Source: Doris montereyensis
Lineage: Eukaryota > Mollusca > Gastropoda > Nudibranchia > Dorididae
Length of the DNA stretch: 64,000 nucleotides
NCBI GenBank assembly: GCA_037039925.1
Contig: JAXRKP010000116.1
Span: forward strand, 200,001-264,000
Direction of reading: 5' to 3'
In this document: positions 55,610 to 64,000 of the stretch, piece by piece
How the letters are laid out: each line of letters begins with the position of its first letter
How positions within the stretch are numbered: position 1 is the first letter of the stretch
Notes under the pieces: generated by a model
Database searches by the model: none
What the model saw: the letters and a program-made list of their open reading frames with translations, nothing else
Told to the model about the DNA's origin: nothing
Translations under genes and position numbers: made by a program

Positions 55610-56265
55610 CCTGGACATGATGAAAAATTGGCTATGTGTCATTAGTTTGTCTGCGTGGGGATGAGTGAAAGGGTGAAATTAAGAAGCTAAAAAATCTTTT
55701 AGTGGCGGAGATACCATTCTCACAATGCCCCATTTCCATCACCAAAAAACATGTCAGATAATGGAAACAATGATTGAAAAACAATGAGCCTGTAAACTTA
55801 TCGAAAACATTGCGGTCTATGCTGTTTCTGACTTATAGTACTAGTAGTTGTGTTGTAAGTTTGCAAAGAAAGCAGGCTAGGTCAAAGGCTTACACTGCCA
55901 GCGGTAAAAAAATTCATTCAAAAATCAACCGTTCATGATAGAGAGCTTGTTCCAGTAGGAATCGGAAGAAGAAGAATAGGCCTAGCAAATGCTCCATACC
56001 GCAATCGCGTAAATGCCATCTTTCTCTAGTTATGCCCTGGCAACATTTTGATCGCACATTGGTGATGGTGTACTACAGCATGAGTGTAGCGTGATCGCAC
56101 CCATGCGACAATGGCAGTCTATGAATTCATCGCGTTCGGCAGCAGTTTTTGTATTGAAGCTGCATGATATAACTTATCTAATATAGAGGCTACTACTCTT
56201 GCTTCGTCAGCTTAAATGAAACGTGTATGAAAATTCACAAAATTTTAAAAAAAAGAATGACACTT
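55610..56265. other. Unassigned stretch upstream of the minus-strand gene
   Basis: No exon with good splice sites was recognised. It may contain the missing 5' exons or the promoter of the minus-strand gene. Confidence 0.35.
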
Positions 56266-56269
56266 CTAA

Positions 56270-56490
56270 GAATGCCTGTAAACCTTTGAATTTGCATTTA
56301 TGGAAGTGTGACGAAAATTGGAATTTCCGTTTCGACTGATGATTTTGATACTGTTTATCGGACTTTCCCAAGGTTTGCATACAGGATACTAAAGCCTGGA
56401 GTTTCCTCTTTATAATAGTGAAAACTGTACTCAAATCCAAGCTGAGCTGACAAAGCAATTGGACTTTGAAGTAGGCATAGTCAAACAAAA
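56270..56490 (-). repeat. Dispersed repeat, copy 2
   Basis: The reverse complement matches 40500-40700. The reverse-strand frame reads YFKVQLLCQLSLDLSTVFTI. The same frame is partly kept in copy 1, suggesting a decayed coding element. Confidence 0.68.
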
Positions 56491-56494
56491 GCTA

Positions 56495-58450
56495 GAGCGT
56501 ACACTTGGCAGCAATCACATTTACCATAAAATACCCCATAGAATTGACGATATCGATGCTACAACTTTACTGATTGGCCAAAGCGATACCCATTTTGGTC
56601 CTAAGCAAATGCATACAGAAAACAGTGCAACCACAGCACATTGCCGTGCCACAATGAAACCGATAATACTTTACAGTATTGCAGGTCGACATGAATACAG
56701 CTTCTAACCTCAGCCACTGAATGCATGCCCCTGCGGCCTTTGTTTTCTGACCGATCTTTTGTGTTTTGCAAGCGCGGCCATTTGTCATTTGTTCTTTAAA
56801 ATATGTCGTTTGTTGCTTATATTTTGTTGTTATTTTGTATCAATTGAAAGCATGGAATTTAAATTAAATAAAAATATTTATGAATACCAAAAGACTTTTT
56901 GATTTGATTTTACCCACATCAACAACTAAGATTTTGGTAGGCTTTTTAATTTTGCCTGGGCCGCCCTATAAACAACCAAGCCAACCTAATCATATACAAT
57001 AAAAATCTCCAAATTGTGTGACATTTGAATGTCATTAAAGACGTATGGACTTTGCCACTATCCGTCACTAATGATGAATGATGGATCTGAGCATGATCCC
57101 TGTTACATTAGGAATAGATTTTGTATTTTTGTAATGACTAACACGCTTGAATTTAAACATCTAGATGTAAGGTAGATCCAATGATGATTTTATTTTGTTA
57201 TTATTTGACAACTTCACTAGTTTTCCCCTGGATTGACAAATTACAGATGAATATGGTAAATTGATTCACCATTAGATCTAGATGTGACTTGCGTGATTCT
57301 ATATACAGATCTCTCTCTCGTATGTGTATCTTTCTCCTTCTATCTTTCTTGACCTTGTCATCTCTCTCATGTGTGTATCTATCTCCTCCTATCTTTCTTG
57401 GTCTTGTATTTGTCTCTCTCTCTCTCTCTCAGTCATGTGTGTGTAAAGGTGTATCCTTCGCCCCTATGTGTCTTAAGTCTTGTCTCAAGATTCAACATTA
57501 AGTCTAGATCTGTGTGATTTGATATGTGTGTGTGTCTCTATCTGTGTATCTTGCACATGTATGTGTGTCACTTGCCTTCTATCTATCTTTTTTGGTTTTG
57601 TATTTCTCCCACTCCCTCTCTATTTGTGTCATGCGAAATACCTGGATCTAAATTTTATCTTAGAGCTAATATCTAGATTTCCTGTGAGACATTGTTGTAA
57701 GACTCAAAAGTGAACCCCACGGCAAGGTTGGCGGATATTATCACTGGTGAAGCGGTCAGCTCTGCAATCAATTAGTGAATGACGAATAGCATTTTTCTAT
57801 CTTAGGTATTCGCCATAATGACGAATTAGCGAATAAATAGTCAATTAGATTTCTAATCTATGATTCTAGTCTAGATCTTAGATCTCTCTAGATATATATA
57901 TATATATATATATAATTAGCTCAATGATATTACATTCTGAATACATTTTATTATATCTACTTTCTAACCATTCTTATCGGTGGTAGTATTCACGAAATGT
58001 CTCCTTTGATCTAAACCTTAGAACCGGCCCATTGAGAAGGAAACACTTATTCTAGATAGATCTAGATCTAGAGATCTAGTTCTTCTCTTCCTTTTCGGAA
58101 CATGCGAACGCTGTCGACGATGCTGTCGTGTTGTCAAACAAAAGTTGAAAGTTCAAATTACTTGTAGCCTGCAACACAATGAAGAGTTCCACAACTTTTT
58201 GTTTTGGAAGGGCGTATACGGTGTATCCAGTCGTTAATACGTGTAACCAGTCGTCCAAATAAAACTGCTTCCGTCAAACTCGAGTTGTCTGCCTGACGCG
58301 CGTTTGCTTGGGAAACGGTCCACAACTGGCCCTAACCGCGGGTGGGAAATGTAGTATAATATATAAGGGGACAGCAAAGTGAATTAACTTTGTTCCACTG
58401 ACATCAGGTCAAAATGGCAGTCGACGTATAAATCGACCTGTGTTGTAACT
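56495..58450. other. Intergenic; TC/TGTG-rich imperfect repeats and AGATCT words
   Basis: Positions 57285-57640 contain diverged blocks of about 60 bp (TCTC...ATGTGTGTATCT...CTATCTTTCTTG). An (AT)n tract is at 57893-57914 and AGATCT words are at 57868-57890 and 58050-58080. No gene was recognised. Confidence 0.5.
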
Positions 58451-58454
58451 GTTT

Positions 58455-58748
58455 TGTGGCGTTGGTGGCTGAGCAGTTAAGCTGCCGGACTGGGGATCAT
58501 GGGGTCCCGGGTTCGAATCCTGCAAAGCTAGAGCCAACGTTGTGTTCCTTGTGAAAGATACTTAACACGTATTTTCACTCAACCCTTGGGAGTAAAAATC
58601 TGCGTCAGACTAGCGTTCTGTCCAAGAAGGGATTTTTAAAAATTATTTCTGGGTATTATTTATTATTATTATCACCTGTTCCAGTTTACGCTATTGAGAC
58701 CTGAATAAGATCCGGCTCTATGGGCCGTATCAGCCTTGAATGAACTTT
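58455..58748 (+). repeat. tRNA-Leu-like SINE (family 4), best copy
   Basis: The head GTTGGTGGCTGAGCAGTTAA (box A) is followed by CCCGGGTTCGAATCCTGC (box B), then GTGTTCCTTGTGAAAGATAC and GGGAGTAAAAATCTGCGTCA. The tail has TCTATGGGCCGTATCAGCC. A true tRNA-Leu is unlikely because there is no acceptor-stem pairing and the body continues. Confidence 0.85.
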
Positions 58749-58759
58749 TTGAATTACAC

Positions 58760-59425
58760 TTGTAAGAATATTTTGAAATAGTTTTTAAGAGAGAAAAGTA
58801 CATTTCATGAACCGGTGCATGTACAATTAAAAATCTAATTCTTGCATGGTCGAAGTAAACGTATATTCGAGCGTTCTCTGACTGGGGTGCTGAATGATGG
58901 AAGCAAGTGTAGCTCTACGACGTGTAAGTGAACATGATACCTTCCAGTAGAGCTGGACAATGCTCGACTTTTCAAAGACCGATCGATCTTTAGGATCGAC
59001 ACAGTTCGAAATGCTCGAGCTCGACTTTGACCTCTGACAACCCCTTTCCCTAGCTTGTTTTAAGTAACACAGGGATGTAGGACATTTTACAACACATATT
59101 TTGAAAGCCAAATAAAGGAACCATCTTCATTCTTCGAGATCTTTATTCCAACTAACTTACCAACGGCTCACACAAGCTAGTTATCTTCTCTTTACTGTGA
59201 ATACTTTAAAGTTTCGTTAAACTTAGTTTCTTAACACGCGCCACCTTGGCTATGCAATAACCAACAATATAGCAATATTTCAATATAATGCAAACACTAA
59301 TTAGTGTAACTTTCTAACTTATCAAAGCATCGAAATAGCATGCAAACTTAACACATGAGAAAGGGATTGCAAATAGTGAGATCTCAGAGCTACATGATCA
59401 AGCAGCGATCAAACAGCTAATTTCA
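58760..59425. other. Intergenic stretch
   Basis: No gene was recognised. It may contain the 5' part of the neighbouring LINE or other old repeats. Confidence 0.4.
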
Positions 59426-59429
59426 TATG

Positions 59430-61280
59430 CATGACATTGTCAAGATACGAACTTGAGAAACCAGCACAAATATGTATACAAGTAGAAAGAGAAGGAAGGT
59501 CACTGCCAATGGATGGGAAATTTCACCTTTCCATCACTGTGCGTATCTCGCTCTCAAGACAAAACAAAAGATCATTCATGGACAGACTTGCCAATGAAGC
59601 AGACGAAGCATCACGAGTGGGAGACCAAGGCAGAGTTTATACAATTGCAAAAGTAAGAAGTGGAAAATATCAAGGAACCTCAGACCCGCCTATTACAAAC
59701 AAACAAGGAGTTTCTCACGACTGAGGCTGAAAAAGATGCAAGATCGACCGAACATTTTATGGAAATTTTAGACAGGCCACCATCTTCAACAGAAGCAAGC
59801 ATTGAAGAGGCACAAGAAGATTTGAATATAAGTATAAAACCACCTAGCTTAAATGAAATAACAGTAGCTATTACAACTCTAAATAATGGAAAAGCCTCAG
59901 GCATAGACAACTTAAACGCTGAACTTTTTAAAGCTGAACCCGCTTTTGCAGCAAGAATACTGCATCCACTCTTCACCAAAATATGGACAGAAAAGAAAAC
60001 TCCGGATGAATGAAATGAAGGTATAATAATAAAGATTACAAAAAAAAGGCAATTTGTGGGACTGCAATAACTGGATGGGGAATAATACTCCTGTCTGTCC
60101 TTGGTAAAGTTTTTGCAAAAGTAATAATACAACGAATATAAAATGCCGTTGATACCTACATAAGAAATGAACAGGCAGGGTTTAGGAAAGGAAGAAATTG
60201 CTCGGACCAAATTTTCACATCAAGAAACATCATAGAGCAATGCAATGAATAGTAGAGACAATTGTATATAAACTTCATTGATTTTGAAAAGGCATTCGAT
60301 AGCCTCCATCGAGAAAGCAGTTGGAAGTAGCAATCAAAATTTTGAAATCAAGACTGGTGTCAGACAAGGGTGCGTAATGTTGACAACCATCTTCGTTATT
60401 GATATAGACTGGGTGATGAAGCAAACAACCAGTGATCAACACAGAGGACTTACATGGACTGTCTTATCTTCACGAGAGGATATAGGTTTTGCTGATGATT
60501 TGGCGCTATTGGCACACTCACATCATCACATGCAAGAGCAAACATCACGGTTACGCTCTTTTGGTCAACATATAGGTTTTTAAAAAGCCTTACAAAATCA
60601 GAACTAATGACATTAAATCTACAAAATCCCTCTTCAATCCTCATCAATAACAATAGCATACAAACAACCAATGGATTTACATATTTTTGACAGCTTGTCA
60701 CACGTAGCGGAGGAGCTAACAAAGACATTAACAGACGTGTAAACAAAGCAAGAAACTCCTTTAAACTACTTCAAAATGTATGGAAAACAAAAGCATATAA
60801 TATTAAAACAAAACTAAAAATGTACCAAATCTGTGTCCTATCAACTCTACTATATGCATCTGAATGCTGGAGGATGACGGACAGAAACATGAACAAGTTA
60901 TCTTCATTCCACACCAAATGCCTGCGAAAAATCCTAAATATAATTTGGCCAAACAAAATTTCAAACGAGAATCTTCTCCGAAAATGCAAAATAGACCACA
61001 TGCAAGACACCCTGCTTAAAAGAAGATGGAGATGGATAGGGGATGTTTGAAGAAAAGAAGAAGCGAGCATCACCAAGATTGCCCTTCATTGGACCCCTGA
61101 AGGGAAAAAGGAGACGTAGTAGGCCAAAGACACCTTGGAGAAGAACAGCAGAGAATGAGATTAAAGACTGGGGCGAAACCTCGAATTCCATAAAGACGCT
61201 TGCCATGAAAAGAGAGAGATGGAGATCCTTCATTGCTGCCCTACATGTCAACTGGCATAATGGGCAGTAAGTAAGTAGGT
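59430..61280 (+). mobile_element. LINE of a second family: reverse transcriptase relic
   Basis: The forward strand shows SLNEITVAITTLNNGKASGI and DNLNAELFKAEP (the conserved AI..LKNGKA.G.D stretch before reverse transcriptase), then IKTGVRQGCVM (motif B), and GFADDLALLAHSHHHMQEQT (motif C). The post-palm region follows: YASECWRMTDRNMNKLSSFH, CLRKILNI and RRRWRWIGDV. The C-terminal block is RTAENEIKDWGE...RERWRSFIAAL. It ends in short AGTA repeats near 61265-61280. Several stops and frame changes make it inactive. It is unrelated at close range to the GAAA-tailed family. Confidence 0.9.
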
Positions 61281-61288
61281 CTAAATAT

Positions 61289-61633
61289 CTATAAATCCAA
61301 ATTCTGTCTGGGTTTAACCCTTCGACCATATCTAGTCTTAATTCCCACATTCAGATTATCAATTTTATCATCGTATTCACTTTCTTTCACTTCAGATCCC
61401 AATTCTCTTTCACTGACTTCATTGCCTACACCACTTACCTCTAATTCATGGAGCCTTTGAAGTGGTCTGACAAACTTGTCTCTCTTAGCTTTTATTCCCA
61501 CAGTTCTGATCAGACCGTCCAAATTTCGCATCAATTTTGTAACCCTGTCTAAGGGCCAAAACAGTATGGGACAGTTATCTTCTCTTATTAAAAAGATAGA
61601 ACATACCTCCATTTTTCCTCTTGGTTTTTGCAT
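61289..61633 (-). pseudogene. BEL/Pao C-terminal domain
   Basis: It reads FWPLDRVTKLMRNLDGLIRT and VGIKAKRDKFVRPLQRLHEL, the C-terminal chromatin-side domain of BEL/Pao integrase. It ends next to the LINE tail. Confidence 0.8.
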
Positions 61634-61750
61634 GTGGTAATTCTTTGATATAGTCCTGGCTCCAAATAGCCCATAATTTACCTAACTCTTCCCTTCGATT
61701 CGAGACAGATTTCTGCAAATCTTTCGAGAATTACATATCTTGGATTCGAT

Positions 61751-62265
61751 CTATTGATAGAAAAAGTCTATCTCCTCCGTTGGGAAATGATTTGGAGTAA
61801 GCGGATCAAGATTGTCTGGGGATTCTCCCACATAAGTGAGAGGACAACTATTGACACATTGTTCTATTTCACACAGTAGAGTGACCAATGCAGTCTTGGT
61901 GAGACATTTCGTTCCAATGCATTTCTTCACGCTTGATTTCACCGAGGGAACCATTCGTTCCCACATACCGTCTCCCCATGGACTTCGGGGTTTTATGAAT
62001 TTCCATTTTGGACTATTCTCGGCGTATTCCGCCAAAATGTGTCTTTCAGTTGTCTTAAATGTTTGCGCCTGGTCACTGAAAATACATCCTGGCAAACCTC
62101 TGCGTGCTACAAACCTTTTGAAGGCCAACATAAACTGGGCTACTGAAAGATGGTCCACCAGTTCCAGTTGAACAGCTCTAATAGTGCAACAAGTAAAAAG
62201 ACAAAACTAACGTTTCATACCTGGGAAATCTGTTGTGTACATAGGCCCTATAAAATCGACTCCAG
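61751..62265 (-). pseudogene. BEL/Pao integrase core
   Basis: The first catalytic Asp lies in GVDFIGPMYT near 62235-62260, the second in FSDQAQTF, and the Glu in GMWERMV near 61960. All three acidic positions are visible, but a stop lies between the first and second. Confidence 0.88.
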
Positions 62266-62804
62266 TGACCGCAAATGAAGATTATCTTTTCACCCGTTAT
62301 TCAGGGAGGGGCGTCATTGGCTGCTGACATGGAAGGGAATGAAACCTGACACATTTGACACATTCCGTTTTTACCTTTCTAGTCAAATTTCTCAGACCAA
62401 TAACCCAGAACTCATTTCGGATATTTGATATCATATGAGATACACCCTCATGCTTCGATTTCAAATGTTCACGTCAATAGTCAATTTCGAAACATGACTC
62501 TTTGGCAATATGATAGGATGTTTTGATTCATACAACAACTTTGAATGATCAAGTCTCAATCTGAGCAAGCCGTCCCTCCCAATCAATGGATTCAATTTGT
62601 ACAAACAAGACCGTTTTGAAAAACAATTGACCTTTTGTAAGGTTTCGATTTCCCTGAGAAATAGCGTTGCTGTTCACACTTAAGAATGACCCTTGTGCAT
62701 TTCAGATACATTCAAGTGTTCGGAAAGGTTCCTTTCATTTTCTTCTGTCGAACATTAGATATGAATCGCAAAACCCATGTCACTGTTCTCATGGCTTTCA
62801 TGAA

Positions 62805-63149
62805 CTATTCCCACCGTTCAGTCGAGAAAATGGGCTTATCCATTGTTTGAACGATTTGCCCCGTAGTCTGGTGCTCGGAAGTGCAAATCAAATTTGTTTC
62901 TCCTGAAGATTCTATGTCTTTGCTTATGACCTGCCTGTCGTTATCAAGCAGCGAAGTAGGGTCATGCATCCAATAAAAGGAGGTCATCAATGTCTTTGCG
63001 GTGAGGCCTCGAGTTCCCATATCAGTCGGGTTCTTTGATCCAGGACAGTGTTTCCACCTAGAGGGATATGTCAATACTCGGATCTCTGCGACTATTGGCA
63101 GCGAATGTTTTCCACTTGGAGAAATCATTCCGCAGCCAATGTAAGGCAA
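62805..63149 (-). pseudogene. BEL/Pao region between RNase H and integrase
   Basis: It reads WKHCPGSKNPTDMGTRGLTA, the (V)PG..NPAD..SRG-type motif that ends the RNase H region of BEL/Pao pol. Flanking frames are broken. Confidence 0.8.
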
Positions 63150-63459
63150 CCATCGAGCCTGTCCAACAGACCTATGGAGTATCTTCTGACAACATTAACG
63201 CCTTGATCACAAAACTGACGAGGCGTATATTAAGTAGACAACCCAACAACTCTAAACGTGGCAAGGTTACGGTTTTCACGGGGGCGACTCTAGCCCTCGC
63301 CATTACCATTGAAACACTTTGGCTGCCCTCAATTTCAATTATATTCGCATAAACAACAGAACAATAAGTTTCTTCTGGTGCATCACTGAACGAATGTAGC
63401 TCAATAAATTTGCTATTCGTTCATGACTGGGTTACAAAACATCTCGGGATCTTTAAGGC

Positions 63460-63741
63460 TTAAAGTTCACCAATACCTTTGATCCAAGAAACGAACTGGA
63501 AACTAAGTTCACTGGGAACCTCTTCATTCCAGTCCAATCCCAATTTCCAGAGTTTCTGGAAAAACAGTTTAGCAGCAATAGTGAAAGGAGTCAGAAAACC
63601 CAAAGGATCGAATATTCTTAAGAGCAAACTCAAGATCAAAAGTTTAGTCACTACAACATCTGGTGACACAGGAAAACCACTGAATTCAAAATGGTCTGAA
63701 GAAGAATTCCATTTCAGACCCAAAATCTTTATTACGTCCAT
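63460..63741 (-). pseudogene. BEL/Pao connection / RNase H region
   Basis: KILGLKWNSSSDHFEF, then LLLRIFDPLGFLTPFTIAAK and LWKLGLDWNEEVP. This block (ILGL.W......R.FDPLG...P....AK...Q.LW....DWD) is diagnostic of BEL/Pao and related pol proteins. Confidence 0.9.
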
Positions 63742-63757
63742 CTGAACTATGGCGTCC

Positions 63758-63985
63758 TTAAACTCTTTGAGCAGTTTTCCTTGACGACTTCACTATTCGA
63801 TCCTCACTTGGACAATTGCATTTTGCCCCAGACATTATTCTTGAGGCCTCGCCAATCATTTGACAAGCTTGAGTTGTGTCATCAGCTCCTGTTAGGAGCT
63901 CGTCCATATACATATTGCTCTTCATTTCATTAACAACTCTGCTTGATCTATACTTGTTTGAATGGTGCCTTATTGTGGCGCCCAA
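63758..63985 (-). pseudogene. BEL/Pao reverse transcriptase palm piece
   Basis: NMYMDELLTGADDTTQAC matches the BEL/Pao catalytic motif (usually YVDD followed by a hydrophobic-Ser/Thr-Gly stretch). Here the second Asp of the box is Glu, so polymerase activity is doubtful. The frame runs towards the window edge, where the element continues. Confidence 0.85.
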
Positions 63986-64000
63986 GAGAAAAGATGACGA

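Larger units (their letters stand above)
61289..64000 (-). mobile_element. BEL/Pao-type LTR retrotransposon pol relic, incomplete at window edge
   Basis: On the reverse strand pol runs from the window edge to 61289: end of reverse transcriptase, RNase H region, integrase, then the WPLDRV....DGL.R.V block typical of the C-terminal domain of BEL/Pao integrases. Frames are interrupted many times. No LTR is seen. Below 61289 a LINE 3' end abuts, so the 3' LTR is missing or was displaced. Confidence 0.9.

Noticed and set aside
58461..58525. tRNA-Leu gene
   Set aside because: The boxes are tRNA-like, but the stems do not close and the sequence continues into a body shared with another copy, so it is a SINE head.
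59680..60210. 176-codon reverse-strand frame
   Set aside because: Antisense of the LINE reverse transcriptase region.

Overview
This window looks like genomic DNA of an animal, most likely a mollusc and perhaps a gastropod. It is AT-rich and intron-rich, with very long simple-sequence arrays, many tRNA-derived short interspersed elements (SINEs), and relics of several LINE clades, mariner/Tc1 and BEL/Pao elements. No prokaryotic gene layout is present. The organism call is inference from composition and repeat content. The six-base words TCTAGA and AGATCT recur over much of the window and may be a lineage signature.

Layout. 1-2.2 kb is a trinucleotide-derived minisatellite. 3.1-7.4 kb holds two LINE copies of one family, head to head. 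9.1-10.8 kb holds SINEs and a mariner relic. 11.4-18.1 kb is dominated by TCTAGA-word clusters and a compound microsatellite of about 1.45 kb (12.14-13.59 kb), with further microsatellites and a LINE tail around it. 20.6-38.5 kb is one host gene on the + strand. 39.2-47 kb is again repeats: an endonuclease-bearing LINE relic, a LINE split by a 530-bp insertion with an 8-bp target duplication, SINEs and a Tc1 fragment. 50.07-54.60 kb carries exons of a second host gene on the - strand, and one of its exons lies in the loop of a near-1-kb inverted repeat. 58.4-61.3 kb holds a SINE and a LINE of another family. 61.3-64.0 kb is a degraded BEL/Pao pol gene on the - strand, cut by the window edge.

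The main host gene can be followed through nine well-supported exons and one uncertain exon. It encodes about 1,190 residues: a long acidic Ser/Asn/Asp-rich N-terminal half with a His run, then a compact C-terminal domain. That domain has a CGQTA cysteine motif, a WHHQMVYGV histidine motif and a YLTNPLE motif in the order expected of a papain-like, C39-like cysteine peptidase fold. I could not name the family. The reading frame breaks at least six times in clear exons, always by the loss of one base at or near a short homopolymer, while the flanking splice sites stay canonical. That pattern points to consensus deletions in the assembly rather than a decayed gene.

The second gene encodes a helical region followed by a C-terminal membrane anchor. 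It may have an alternative ending without the anchor.
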